A stretch of 64,000 nt of DNA, taken from contig NZ_CP197401.1 of assembly GCF_052162025.1 (NCBI RefSeq), forward strand, positions 186,001 through 250,000, written 5' to 3'. This DNA is from Methylobacter sp015476545. Its GTDB lineage: Bacteria > Pseudomonadota > Gammaproteobacteria > Methylococcales > Methylomonadaceae. Positions 52,720-62,072 of the stretch are shown here, in pieces. Each line of letters opens with the position of its first letter. Positions within the stretch are counted from its first letter, which is position 1. The notes below the pieces were generated by a model, which saw only the letters and a program-made list of their open reading frames with translations, ran no database searches and had not been told where the DNA came from. A program made the translations under genes and the position numbers.

Positions 52720-53580
52720 ATGCAATCACAGAAAAAGCATCCACAGCTGTTCAGTTTTGAGTTTTATCCGCCCAAATCAGAAGAAGGCGCCGCAAACCTA
52801 CAGGTGGTGCACAGCAAACTGGCCAAGCTCAATCCGGACTTTTTTTCAGTCACCTTCGGCGCTGGCGGTTCAACTCGCGAAAAAACCTTCGAGTCAGTTA
52901 TCGAGATTCAATCTAAAGGAATCGCTGCAGCCCCACATTTATCCTGTGTGGCATCGACCAGAGAGAATATCCGCGAAATTCTGAAACGTTACCAGGATCA
53001 TGGCATATCAAAAATCGTGGCTTTAAGAGGCGATCTGCCATCCGGCATGTTGTCAGCCGGTGAATTCCGATATGCTAACGAACTGGTGGAATTTATCCGG
53101 CAGGAAACTGGGGATCATTTTCAAATTCATGTGGCCGCGTATCCTGAAGTGCATCCTCAGGCTGTGAGCGGCGACCAGGATTTCAAGAATTTCAAGCGCA
53201 AAGTCGAAGCCGGCGCCAATGCCGCTATTACGCAGTATTTTTATAACGCCGAAGCCTATTTTTATTTTATTGATCAGTGCGAAAAAAGCGGTATCGATAT
53301 TCCGATCGTGCCCGGCATCATGCCGATTACCAATTATTCGCAATTATTCAGGTTTTCAGAGATGTGCGGCGCCGACATCCCTCGCTGGATGAGAAAGCGG
53401 CTGGAATGTTTCGGCGATGATCGCAAGGCCATACAGGCTTTCGGCATTGATGTGGTGACAGCGCTTTGCCGGCGCTTGCTTGAAAATGGTGCGCCGGGAC
53501 TGCATTTTTATACGATGAATCAGGCCGGACCGACATTGGCCATCTGCGAAAATCTGCATATTGGGCAGCGGGCTGAATAA
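52720..53580 (+). CDS. metF: 5,10-methylenetetrahydrofolate reductase
   Basis: A 286-residue flavin-dependent barrel. FSFEFYPPKSEEG near 10-22 holds the catalytic glutamate; ALRGDLP near 106-112 and HVAAYPEVHP near 137-146 bind FAD and folate. It reduces methylene-THF to methyl-THF for methionine synthesis. ATG 52720. Confidence 0.97.
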   Translation: MQSQKKHPQLFSFEFYPPKSEEGAANLQVVHSKLAKLNPDFFSVTFGAGGSTREKTFESVIEIQSKGIAAAPHLSCVASTRENIREILKRYQDHGISKIVALRGDLPSGMLSAGEFRYANELVEFIRQETGDHFQIHVAAYPEVHPQAVSGDQDFKNFKRKVEAGANAAITQYFYNAEAYFYFIDQCEKSGIDIPIVPGIMPITNYSQLFRFSEMCGADIPRWMRKRLECFGDDRKAIQAFGIDVVTALCRRLLENGAPGLHFYTMNQAGPTLAICENLHIGQRAE

Positions 53581-53600
53581 GGCTCTGCTTGCCTTTGTTC

Positions 53601-54950
53601 ATGAGTAACCGAGTATTTTCCGATCGCGATTTGTCGGTTTTGTGGCATCCTTGCACTCAAATGAAGGACCATGAAACGTTTCCGATTATCCCGATAAAAA
53701 AAGGCAGCGGTGCTTGGCTGGAAGATTTTGAAGGCAATCGTTACCTGGATGCGATCAGTTCCTGGTGGGTCAATCTATTCGGGCATGCCAATCCTGCCAT
53801 CAATGACGCGATAAAAGAGCAGCTTGATACGCTGGAGCATGTGATTCTTGCAGGCTTCACGCATGAAGCGGCTGTCAGTCTGGCGGAAAAACTGGTCGAG
53901 ATCACGCCCCGGGGACTTAGCCGGTGTTTCTATGCCGATAACGGTTCTTCAGCCGTAGAAGTAGCGCTCAAAATGAGCTTCCACTACTGGCGCAATCTCG
54001 GGCAGACTCAAAAGACTAAATTCATCACGCTGGAAAACAGTTATCACGGCGAAACCCTGGGCGCTTTGGCTGTCGGTAATGTAGCACTCTATAAGGAAAC
54101 GTATGGCCCATTGCTGATGGACGTCATTACGGTTCCGGGACCGGATTGCTATTATCGGGAGCCAGGCGAATCCTGGGAGAATTACTGCATACGCCGGTTC
54201 TCGCTCATGGAGGCGACACTCGCACGGCATGCCGATACAACTTGTGCAGTCATTGTCGAGCCCTTGGTGCAGTGCGCCGGCAACATGCGCATGTACGATC
54301 CCATCTACCTGAAACTGCTGCGCGAAGCCTGCAATAAATACAATGTGCATCTGATTGCCGATGAAATAGCGGTCGGATTTGGCCGGACCGGGTCTCTGTT
54401 CGCCTGTGAACAGGCGGCAATCACGCCGGACTTTATCTGTCTGTCCAAGGGCTTGACCGGCGGATATCTGCCCCTGTCGGCCGTTTTGACTACCGATCAG
54501 ATCTATCAGGCCTTTTATGATGATTATCAGAAATTGACGGCTTTTCTGCATTCCCATAGTTATACCGGCAATGCCTTGGCTTGCAGGGCCAGTTTGGCAA
54601 CCATAGCAATTTTCCAGCAGCAAAATATCATAGAAAAAAATAAAAGACTGGCTGAAGCAATGGCTAAGGCAGCGGCGCGCTTTAACGGGCATCCGCGGGT
54701 GGCGGAAGTCAGGCAGACCGGCATGGTACTGGCTATCGAACTGGTCAAAAACAAGCAAACGCGAGAACCCTATCCCTGGCAGGAGCGCCGCGGCTTACGG
54801 GTTTATCAATATGCCTTATCCAAAGGCGTCTTATTGAGGCCGCTGGGCAATGTCATCTATTTTATGCCGCCCTATGTGGTGACCGAGGATGAAATTCGGC
54901 TGATAGCGGATGTGGCCTGGGCTGGCATACAACTAGCTGTTCAGGATTAA
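53601..54950 (+). CDS. bioA: Adenosylmethionine-8-amino-7-oxononanoate aminotransferase
   Basis: A 449-residue class III aminotransferase. WHPCTQMKDH near 13-22 is the BioA signature, ISSWWVNLFGHANP near 50-63 the substrate loop, and the PLP lysine lies in CLSKGLTGGYLP near 277-288. It uses SAM as amino donor in biotin synthesis. I chose ATG 53601; an upstream in-frame TTG at 53589 is less likely. It is alone, without other bio genes, in a SAM-related run. Confidence 0.96.
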   Translation: MSNRVFSDRDLSVLWHPCTQMKDHETFPIIPIKKGSGAWLEDFEGNRYLDAISSWWVNLFGHANPAINDAIKEQLDTLEHVILAGFTHEAAVSLAEKLVEITPRGLSRCFYADNGSSAVEVALKMSFHYWRNLGQTQKTKFITLENSYHGETLGALAVGNVALYKETYGPLLMDVITVPGPDCYYREPGESWENYCIRRFSLMEATLARHADTTCAVIVEPLVQCAGNMRMYDPIYLKLLREACNKYNVHLIADEIAVGFGRTGSLFACEQAAITPDFICLSKGLTGGYLPLSAVLTTDQIYQAFYDDYQKLTAFLHSHSYTGNALACRASLATIAIFQQQNIIEKNKRLAEAMAKAAARFNGHPRVAEVRQTGMVLAIELVKNKQTREPYPWQERRGLRVYQYALSKGVLLRPLGNVIYFMPPYVVTEDEIRLIADVAWAGIQLAVQD

Positions 54951-54952
54951 AC

Positions 54953-55690
54953 ATGCGAATTTCACGATTATATGTGCCCGCAGATCTGGCCGAAGGCCGG
55001 CAAATAATACTTGATGAGGATAGTGCTCATTACGTCAGGACGGTTCTGCGGCTGAAAAAAGATTTGCAGATCATTTTGTTTAACGGCAACGGCGGCGATT
55101 ATATATGCACGCTGGTCGAAGTCAGCCGCAAGCAGGTGCTGATCGATGTGCAGCAATGGCTGGATCGCACTGTCGAGTCGCCGCTGACGATAACGTTCGG
55201 ATTAGGCATTTCGCGCGGCGATAGAATGGACCTTGCGGTACAAAAGGCCGTTGAACTCGGCGTTAGTGCCATGACGCCGCTGCTGACCGAACGTTGCGTC
55301 GTGCAGTTTAAAGGCGAGAAAAAACAGCAGCGCTTACAGCATTGGCAAAAAATAGTGCAGCATGCTGCCGAGCAAAGCGGCAGAACATTGCTGCCTGAGT
55401 TGGCTGAGATCGAGCATTTATCGAATTGGGCGGATCAACAGAGCGGTTTGAAGGTTTTTCTGGATCCTTACGCCGAAGCATCTTTAGCTGATTTAAAACC
55501 CGAAGACATGAAGGTCACGTTGCTGTCCGGACCCGAAGGGGGCTTTTCTGATCAGGAGCGGGAGTTTGCGAAAGCGGCGGGCTTTATCCCGGTGCGCTTA
55601 GGCAGTCGGATACTAAGAACAGAAACGGCTTCATTGGCCGCATTATCGGCCGTGCAGATGCTGTGGGGCGATTTCGGTAGCTGGAAATGA
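54953..55690 (+). CDS. rsmE: 16S rRNA (uracil1498-N3)-methyltransferase
   Basis: A 245-residue SPOUT methyltransferase with an N-terminal PUA-like domain. GLGISRGDRMDLAVQKAVELGV near 83-104 and the knot motifs LLSGPEGGFSDQE near 190-202 and RLGSRILRTETA near 215-226 are typical. Modifies U1498 of 16S rRNA with SAM. It starts 2 bases after bioA and overlaps the next gene by 4. Confidence 0.96.
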   Translation: MRISRLYVPADLAEGRQIILDEDSAHYVRTVLRLKKDLQIILFNGNGGDYICTLVEVSRKQVLIDVQQWLDRTVESPLTITFGLGISRGDRMDLAVQKAVELGVSAMTPLLTERCVVQFKGEKKQQRLQHWQKIVQHAAEQSGRTLLPELAEIEHLSNWADQQSGLKVFLDPYAEASLADLKPEDMKVTLLSGPEGGFSDQEREFAKAAGFIPVRLGSRILRTETASLAALSAVQMLWGDFGSWK

Positions 55691-56583
55691 TCAAGTCTAT
55701 TTATTACGCCCTTGTGCCGCTGCTGGTTCTGCTAGGGGCTATTTTTATAGCCTGCCTGGCTGGTTATTTTATCGCTCTGGGCATCGGCGATCAGTTCCCG
55801 TTAAGCAAAATAATCAAGAAGTCGGCACAACTCTTTCTGGTGCTGAGTATTTTTCCGGTCATGGCCTATTTCAGATTCAAAAAAGCAGATATCGGTTTCG
55901 CCGGCAAGGCTGTTTTTTTTAAGCAGGTGCTGCAGGGCTTCGGGCTCGGCTTTGTAACCTTAATGCCGGTTGTTATTGTGTTGTATGGACTCGGCGTCAA
56001 TGTTGTCGATCAGAGTCATGTTTGGACAGTCTCGCTGCTGGCAAAAAAAATGGCGCTGTCATTGTTGTTGGCGCTGATTATCTCCTGGGTTGAGGAGCCT
56101 TTGTTTCGAGGCGTACTGTTAACGGGGCTGAAGCGCAAAATGTCTGTTATAGCCGCCATTGTGATCAGCGCCATTTATTACGCGGTCCTGCATTTTCTAG
56201 ACAGCGACATTAATATTCCGCATCAGGAAATAACACCATTGAGCGGATTCAAACTGCTTGGTGAAGCGTTTTTCAATCTATTGAATCCGGATATTCTGTC
56301 GGCGTTCTGGGCTCTGGTTATGGTCGGTATTTTCTTGGGTATCCTCCGGACGGAGTTCAAAGCCAGCCTAGGGTTGTGTATCGGTTGTCATACCAGCTGG
56401 GTCTGGCAGATAAAGATGAGCAAGAGCCTGTTCAATACCAATTTCAGCTCGGAGTATCTTTATTTGGTCAACAGGTACTATGATGGCTTGATCGGGCCCC
56501 TGGTTATAGGCTGGCTCGGCCTGGCAATATCCGGATATCTTGTTTACCGCTGGATTAACAAGCCCGCATTCATCAATCCCTGA
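55687..56583 (+). CDS. CPBP-family intramembrane metalloprotease
   Basis: A 298-residue membrane protein with about eight helices. SWVEEPLFRGVLL near 137-149 gives the EExxxR motif and CHTSWVWQIK near 237 a histidine motif, as in CAAX/bacteriocin-processing (Abi) proteases. Overlap with rsmE by 4 bases implies cotranscription. Substrate unknown. The stop lies inside the convergent yajQ gene (11-base overlap). Confidence 0.87.
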   Translation: MIKSIYYALVPLLVLLGAIFIACLAGYFIALGIGDQFPLSKIIKKSAQLFLVLSIFPVMAYFRFKKADIGFAGKAVFFKQVLQGFGLGFVTLMPVVIVLYGLGVNVVDQSHVWTVSLLAKKMALSLLLALIISWVEEPLFRGVLLTGLKRKMSVIAAIVISAIYYAVLHFLDSDINIPHQEITPLSGFKLLGEAFFNLLNPDILSAFWALVMVGIFLGILRTEFKASLGLCIGCHTSWVWQIKMSKSLFNTNFSSEYLYLVNRYYDGLIGPLVIGWLGLAISGYLVYRWINKPAFINP

Positions 56584-57055
56584 AATTGGTGAATTGCAGC
56601 GGCATGTCGATTTTCTCATCCCTGATCATCTGAATTACTTCCTGCAGGTCATCCCTTTTCTTGCCGGTCACTCTGACCTGATCACCCTGAATGGCGGCCT
56701 GGACTTTCAGTTTTTTGTCCTTGATCAATTTAACGATCTTTTTTGCTAAAGCCGAATCAAGTCCTTGCTTCATCGTAATCTCCTGGCGCATGCCCTTGCC
56801 GCTGGGCTTGGGATCGGCGACATCCATGCAGGCAATGTCTATGCCGCGTCGGGTGAGTTTGGAGCAGATGATGCTGAACATTTGCTGCAACTGAAACGAG
56901 GATTCAGAAATCATGGATATCTTGTCATCATTCAATTCAAAGCTTGAATCTGTGCCTTTGAAATCAAAACGCGTGCTGATTTCTTTATTGGCCTGGTCAA
57001 CGGCATTTGTAACTTCGTGTTTGTCAAATTCGGAAACGATGTCAAATGAAGGCAT
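56573..57055 (-). CDS. yajQ: YajQ-family nucleotide-binding protein
   Basis: A 160-residue protein with the family start MPSFDIVSEFDKHEVTNAVDQANKEI-type sequence, FDFKGTDSSFEL near 33-44 and a C-terminal LQFTNFRD. YajQ proteins have two ferredoxin-like folds and some bind cyclic di-GMP. Here it is a single gene, convergent with the CPBP protease and followed upstream by cca. Confidence 0.94.
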   Translation of the reverse strand: MPSFDIVSEFDKHEVTNAVDQANKEISTRFDFKGTDSSFELNDDKISMISESSFQLQQMFSIICSKLTRRGIDIACMDVADPKPSGKGMRQEITMKQGLDSALAKKIVKLIKDKKLKVQAAIQGDQVRVTGKKRDDLQEVIQMIRDEKIDMPLQFTNFRD

Positions 57056-57104
57056 GGCGTATGATTAAGTCAGTAAAATTTTTACTATAGTTCGATTGAG
57101 TGCA

Positions 57105-58331
57105 TTATTCAACCGCAATAAATTCGGCAACGGCCCTAATTCTTAGGCGGCGTATGGCTTCGCCGATTTCCGCGCCTTGAAGTTTGCTCTTTAATATTGC
57201 CGAGGTATCCACCGAGACGGCGGCTTTGGCGGCGCCTTTTATATAGTCTGCCTGAGGATAAGGATTGTTCTCATGATTTATGCGGCCTTTGGCATCGGCG
57301 GCGCAGGCCAGCAGGAAATGGTCCAAAGTATTATTGGTCGGTTTAAAGACGCCCAAAGTCATCAGCATGTCCGTTAAAGTCGATGGGCGCAATTCAAAGG
57401 CTCGATGACAGTGCGTATGATGGCGCATAACCAGCATGGCCAGCGATTTGAATGAATTAGGCACACGCAGGCGAGCACATAAATTTTCTAATATGGGCAG
57501 GCCGTTTTTTTCGTGATTATAATGATGCGGCCAATTTTCCTTGGGCGATACGGCCTTGCCGAGATCATGCATCAGAGCCGCAAATCTGACTTCAGGGCTC
57601 GAAGATAACGCTGCGGCTTGTTCCAGGCAGAGCATGACGTGCACGCCGGTATCGATTTCAGGGTGATGCTTTTCCGGTTGCGGTACGCCGAACAGGCTAT
57701 GAATTTCAGGAAAAATTCTCTCCAGAGCGGAGCAGTCTTTTAGCATATAGAAAAAAGCGGACGGTGATTTTTCGTTAAGCGCTTTGAATAACTCCGCCCA
57801 GACACGTTCCGGCACGAGGTGATCGACTTCGCCGGCCGTCACCATTTGCCGCATCAGCACCCGGGTTTCTTCAGCCAGTCTGAAGCCGAGATGGCTGTAT
57901 CGGGCTGCAAAGCGGGCCACGCGCAGTATGCGTACAGGGTCTTCGGCAAAAGCCGGCGAGATATGGCGGAAAATGCGATTTTCAATATCGTTTTTGCCGC
58001 CATACGGATCGATGATTTCGCCTTGCGGCGTCATCGCGATCGCATTAATCGTCAAATCACGGCGCATTAGGTCCTGTTTCAGAGTTACATCAGGAGAGGC
58101 ATGCACGACAAATCCTTTATAACCTGGAGCGGTTTTTCTTTCGGTTCTGGCTAACGCATATTCCTCACCGTTTTCCGGATGCAGAAACACCGGAAAATCC
58201 TTGCCTACCGGACGAAAGCCTTTTTTTACCATTGATTCAGGTGTCTCGCCGATGACAACCCAATCCTTTTCCTTGACTGGATAGTTGAGTAGTTTGTCGC
58301 GTACGGCACCACCTACCAGAAATGTTTTCAT
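57105..58331 (-). CDS. cca: Multifunctional CCA tRNA nucleotidyltransferase
   Basis: A 408-residue class II enzyme of the E. coli type with an HD domain. GGAVRDKLL at 7-15, metal site near E21-K-D23, RRDLTINA near 69-76 and the HD motif LMHDLGKA near 250. It adds or repairs CCA ends of tRNA and may carry phosphodiesterase activity. The first metal ligand is glutamate (E21) where E. coli has aspartate, a conservative change. Start ATG 58331. Confidence 0.96.
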   Translation of the reverse strand: MKTFLVGGAVRDKLLNYPVKEKDWVVIGETPESMVKKGFRPVGKDFPVFLHPENGEEYALARTERKTAPGYKGFVVHASPDVTLKQDLMRRDLTINAIAMTPQGEIIDPYGGKNDIENRIFRHISPAFAEDPVRILRVARFAARYSHLGFRLAEETRVLMRQMVTAGEVDHLVPERVWAELFKALNEKSPSAFFYMLKDCSALERIFPEIHSLFGVPQPEKHHPEIDTGVHVMLCLEQAAALSSSPEVRFAALMHDLGKAVSPKENWPHHYNHEKNGLPILENLCARLRVPNSFKSLAMLVMRHHTHCHRAFELRPSTLTDMLMTLGVFKPTNNTLDHFLLACAADAKGRINHENNPYPQADYIKGAAKAAVSVDTSAILKSKLQGAEIGEAIRRLRIRAVAEFIAVE

Positions 58332-58420
58332 CGAGTTATACGGGCGCTTTATTAGTGTCGGACTTAGAATAACATAATCGGTGGCTGCCGCGCGTTAGCG
58401 GTTATTTATAGAGGGCAATA

Positions 58421-59209
58421 ATGATATTTTTTTTGTTGAGCGTGATATTGGGGATGGTTTCAGGATTGCTGGCCGGTCTTTTCGGCATTGGCGGAGGGAT
58501 AGTCATTGTGCCTGTTCTGGTTTTGCTATTTACAATGTACGGTATGGCTTCTGATCTGGTTATGATAATGTCAGTGGCAACCTCGCTGGCGACGATAATT
58601 GTTACCTCAATGGCTTCTGTGCTGGCACATCATCGCTTAGGATCTGTGATGTGGAGAAAAGTGCTCAGGCTTGCGCCAGGCATTATGGTCGGGGCAACGC
58701 TCGGAGCTGTAGTAGCAAATCATATAGACGCTGATGTATTGCGTTACATCTTTATCGTTTTTTTACTTTATGTCGGTGTGCAGATGGCTTTTCAGATAAT
58801 GCCAGAACCCGGAGAGGTCAAGGAGTCTAAGGTATTGGATTTTATTGTGGCGAACCTGATCGGCTTGATGTCGTCCATAGTGGGAATAGGCGGGGGGACG
58901 CTAACCGTGCCTTATCTTGTGCGCTGCCGATATGCCATGCGTAATGCGGTGGCGATATCAAGCGCCTGTGGTTTGCCGATAGCTGTGGCGGGTACGATCA
59001 GTTATGCGGTATTGGGCTGGAATCAAGTTCAGTTGCCGGAATGGAGTCTGGGCTATGTCTATCTGCCAGCTTTTTTAGGCATCAGTCTGGGCAGTTCCCT
59101 TACGGCTCCGATTGGCGCCAAACTGGCTCATCGGCTGCCGGCGCAGAAGCTAAAGCGCTATTTTTCCATCTTGATTTTTTTAATGGCAGTCAAACTTATT
59201 TTAACTTAA
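58421..59209 (+). CDS. TauE/SafE-family membrane transporter
   Basis: A 262-residue protein with about seven or eight helices in two related halves: GLFGIGGGIVIVPVLVLL near 20-37 and SSIVGIGGGTLTVPYLV near 149-165 are the internal repeats of the family. Members export sulfite, sulfonates or related anions; the substrate here is unknown. Followed by a two-way terminator shared with the convergent GlcG-like gene. Confidence 0.9.
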   Translation: MIFFLLSVILGMVSGLLAGLFGIGGGIVIVPVLVLLFTMYGMASDLVMIMSVATSLATIIVTSMASVLAHHRLGSVMWRKVLRLAPGIMVGATLGAVVANHIDADVLRYIFIVFLLYVGVQMAFQIMPEPGEVKESKVLDFIVANLIGLMSSIVGIGGGTLTVPYLVRCRYAMRNAVAISSACGLPIAVAGTISYAVLGWNQVQLPEWSLGYVYLPAFLGISLGSSLTAPIGAKLAHRLPAQKLKRYFSILIFLMAVKLILT

Positions 59210-59293
59210 ACGATAGAATTGCTAAGTCAAAGGATTGCGGCAGCCTTTTTGCTAGAGGTTATTCATCAATTTCCATATTTCATTTATTGTATG

Positions 59294-59321
59294 AAAAAAG
59301 CCGCTGGAAGGCGGCTTTTTT
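59294..59321. terminator. Bidirectional intrinsic terminator
   Basis: AAAAAAGCCGC and GCGGCTTTTTT around a 6-base loop (TGGAAG). The A-run and T-run give U-tails on both strands, fitting its place between the convergent transporter and GlcG-like genes. Confidence 0.88.
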
Positions 59322-59342
59322 GCGTATGGAGCGACGCTTGTT

Positions 59343-60134
59343 TTAGGAGCCTGAACCTGCTTTGGCAAAGCCTTCGGCGATTGTTTTGGCTGCATTGCTG
59401 CAAGAAGGATGGCCCCAGCCGTCTTTGCTCTTGGAAGTGGTGGGATCAATGTCGTAAATGATATTGTCATCCTTGTTTGCAGTTACGCCTCCTGGAACAT
59501 GGTCCATGTTAGCGTCTTGGCGCATGCGCCAAGCGATGTTGTGATCCGCGCATGAGGAGTCGCCACTTACGCCAACTGCGCCTAAGAGTGCTCCGTTGAC
59601 ATCATACAGTGGTAAGCCGCCGCCAAATACATTGACGCCGCCAATTTTCTTACCGACCATAGGATCATTGGCTGTGCCGTAAGCTGCAGCATCTCCAGCA
59701 TAGGCGACGCTTGTGTCGACTGGATTACTTTCTTGCAAGCCAAATAGAGTACCTCCTGGTTGTACAGCAGAATACAGATTGGCTGTTGATAAGGCAAAGT
59801 CAGGGAGACTGAAGCTGTTGGCTGTATTAGCTTTTTGTGCCGAAATGACACGGCTGCCCGGCCATTGTTCACCACTATCGGCGCCGGATTTAGCCACCGC
59901 GCAGACTACACCGGCCCGATTGACAACTGTTGCCCACATATTGAAACCGAAGCCACCATTCTTATCAGATGACGCTTGAACTTGTTTTAATAATGTTTCT
60001 AATTGATTATGAATAAATGTTCTGGATGCCGCATCCGGACAAATGTCCACTGGCTCTGCCGCATTGGCGGCAATAGAAGTGAGTGCAATTGCGCAGCCTA
60101 GCAGTAAACTTTTAGATTGAGTTAATGTTTTCAT
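59343..60134 (-). CDS. Secreted GlcG/HbpS (DUF336)-like protein
   Basis: A 263-residue protein with a Sec signal peptide (charged start, hydrophobic core to about residue 20, AANAAEP cleavage region). The mature part has the GlcG/HbpS fold pattern: VVNRAGVVCAVAK near 70, VISAQKANTANSFS near 95, and GGLPLYDVNGALLGAVGVSG near 170-190. HbpS relatives bind haem; others are cofactor-handling proteins of unclear role. Predicted periplasmic. Two cysteines near the start and others suggest disulfides. It faces guaB across a gap of about 390 bases. Confidence 0.82.
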   Translation of the reverse strand: MKTLTQSKSLLLGCAIALTSIAANAAEPVDICPDAASRTFIHNQLETLLKQVQASSDKNGGFGFNMWATVVNRAGVVCAVAKSGADSGEQWPGSRVISAQKANTANSFSLPDFALSTANLYSAVQPGGTLFGLQESNPVDTSVAYAGDAAAYGTANDPMVGKKIGGVNVFGGGLPLYDVNGALLGAVGVSGDSSCADHNIAWRMRQDANMDHVPGGVTANKDDNIIYDIDPTTSKSKDGWGHPSCSNAAKTIAEGFAKAGSGS

Positions 60135-60524
60135 AAAAATGTAAAGATAATTATTGTTGGTATTGATGTGTTTTGAATTAAATTACATTGTCTTATGTTT
60201 TATATGCGTCAATAAATTAAGACTATGTAAAAATAGCTTAAGTGTAGGAATCAATCAATAGCCCAGCTACAGAAAGAAATCATATGGATTCCAGTCTATA
60301 TGCGGAGAATAAATGCGTCTGTTCTATTAAGTAACTCTGCTTAGGCATCTATTCAATTAGTTCTTGTCCTAGTTTTATGCCTTTAGGTGTTTCTTAGAAG
60401 ACAAGTCGAGAGCCACAGGAGCTACACTTTTGTGAGAATATGTCAAGAAATTAAATTATAATATGGCGATTATTGGCAGTTAGTGCTATAGTGTCATGTT
60501 AATTAAGGCTTTTAGGTGTGGTTT
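60135..60524. other. 390-base AT-rich divergent gap upstream of guaB
   Basis: Contains no credible ORF. A perfect TATAAT at 60457-60462 lacks a well-spaced -35 box; the extended -10 element at 60484-60492 is closer to guaB. On the minus strand a TTGACG near 60212 could be part of a promoter for the GlcG-like gene, with a poor -10. Confidence 0.5.
60484..60492 (+). promoter_or_regulatory. Candidate extended -10 promoter of guaB
   Basis: TGC-TATAGT is an extended -10 element 33 bases upstream of the guaB ATG. No clear -35 box is at the right distance, as is usual for extended -10 promoters. Predicted leader about 25 bases. Confidence 0.45.
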
Positions 60525-61991
60525 ATGCAAATTATTCAGGAAGCGCTCACGTTTGATGACGTTTTATTAGTGCCCGCGCACTCGACTGTGCTGCCACGAG
60601 ATGTAGAAATGAAAACGCAATTGACACGTGGCATTGCGCTGAATATTCCTCTGGTTGCCGCGGCTATGGATACCGTAACAGAGGCACGGCTTGCGATTGC
60701 CATTGCTCAGGAAGGCGGCATAGGCATCATTCATAAAAATATGACTGCCGAGCAGCAGGCGCTGGAAGTTAGTAACGTTAAAAAGTACGAGAGCGGAGTA
60801 ATTAAAAATCCGATTACCGTTTCGCCTAATACCAGTATTCGGGACGTCATTAACTTAACGCGGGCTAAAAATATTTCCGGTGTACCGGTAGTCGATGGCG
60901 ATAAGCTGGTCGGTATTGTAACGAGCCGTGATTTGCGTTTTGAAACTCGTTTTGACGAACCGGTAACCAAAGTCATGACGCCCAAAGAACGTTTGGTTAC
61001 GGTTAGTGAAAATGCCGATCGTAAAGAAGCGATTGCGTTGCTGCATGAGCACCGCATAGAAAAAGTGCTGGTCGTGAATGATGCCTTTCATTTACGGGGC
61101 ATGATTACTGTAAAAGATATCCAGAAAGCCAAGGATTACCCATTGGCCTGTAAAGATGAACATGAAAGGCTGCGAGTCGGCGCAGCGGTTGGCACCGGGC
61201 ATGGCACTGAAGAGCGTGTGGCTGCGCTGGTGGCGGCTGGTGTCGACGTTATTGTCGTCGATACGGCACATGGCCACTCGCAGGGCGTTTTGGACAGAGT
61301 TCGCTGGGTTAAAGAGCATTATCCCGGAGTTCAGGTCATCGGCGGCAATATCGCTACTGCGGAAGCGGCGCGCGCATTGGTTGAGGCTGGCGCAGACGGC
61401 GTCAAGGTCGGTATTGGGCCGGGTTCCATTTGCACAACGCGCATTATTGCCGGCGTCGGTGTGCCGCAAATCACAGCAGTCAGTAATGTGGCCGATGCAT
61501 TGAAAGGTACTGGCGTGCCTTTAATTGCAGATGGCGGTATCCGTTATTCCGGTGATGTCGCTAAAGCACTGGCTGCGGGTGCGCATGCCGTGATGTTAGG
61601 CGGATTGTTTGCCGGCACTGAAGAGGCGCCAGGTGAAATTGAGCTGTTTCAGGGCCGTTCCTACAAATCATATCGTGGCATGGGCTCTTTGGGGGCCATG
61701 TCGCAGCAGCAAGGTTCCAGCGACCGCTATTTTCAGGAAGAAACCGAACTGGTCGAAAAACTGGTGCCGGAAGGCATTGAAGGTCGAGTGCCCTATAAAG
61801 GCAGCCTGCTGGCTGTTATTCATCAATTGCTGGGCGGCGTTCGCGCCAGCATGGGTTACACTGGCAGTCAAACTATCGCCGCGCTGCATGAAAGGGCGCA
61901 ATTTGTGCGTGTGACCAGTGCGGGTATGAGAGAAAGTCATGTACATGACGTGACCATTACAAAAGAAGCGCCCAATTACCGCCTCGATTAA
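60525..61991 (+). CDS. guaB: Inosine-5'-monophosphate dehydrogenase
   Basis: A 488-residue IMPDH. Started at ATG 60525 with AGGTG upstream, giving the usual N-terminus (QEALTFDDVLLVP); a GTG at 60516 adds three residues. Two CBS domains lie at about 90-200; the catalytic cysteine is in GIGPGSICTTR near 300-310; the flap RGMGSLGAM is near 385. Oxidises IMP to XMP, the committed step to GMP. guaA follows. Confidence 0.97.
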   Translation: MQIIQEALTFDDVLLVPAHSTVLPRDVEMKTQLTRGIALNIPLVAAAMDTVTEARLAIAIAQEGGIGIIHKNMTAEQQALEVSNVKKYESGVIKNPITVSPNTSIRDVINLTRAKNISGVPVVDGDKLVGIVTSRDLRFETRFDEPVTKVMTPKERLVTVSENADRKEAIALLHEHRIEKVLVVNDAFHLRGMITVKDIQKAKDYPLACKDEHERLRVGAAVGTGHGTEERVAALVAAGVDVIVVDTAHGHSQGVLDRVRWVKEHYPGVQVIGGNIATAEAARALVEAGADGVKVGIGPGSICTTRIIAGVGVPQITAVSNVADALKGTGVPLIADGGIRYSGDVAKALAAGAHAVMLGGLFAGTEEAPGEIELFQGRSYKSYRGMGSLGAMSQQQGSSDRYFQEETELVEKLVPEGIEGRVPYKGSLLAVIHQLLGGVRASMGYTGSQTIAALHERAQFVRVTSAGMRESHVHDVTITKEAPNYRLD

Positions 61992-62018
61992 ATGCCGGCG
62001 ACATAAAGATACATTGTT

Positions 62019-62045
62019 GGGGCTCTCAGGAGCCCCTTGTTTTTT
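62019..62045 (+). terminator. Intrinsic terminator between guaB and guaA
   Basis: GGGGCTC and GAGCCCC form a 7-base stem around TCAG, followed by TTGTTTTTT. It would end or attenuate guaB transcripts, so guaA may need its own promoter or depend on readthrough. Confidence 0.85.
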
Positions 62046-62072
62046 AAACGAATATAACTGTCGAGTTTTACC

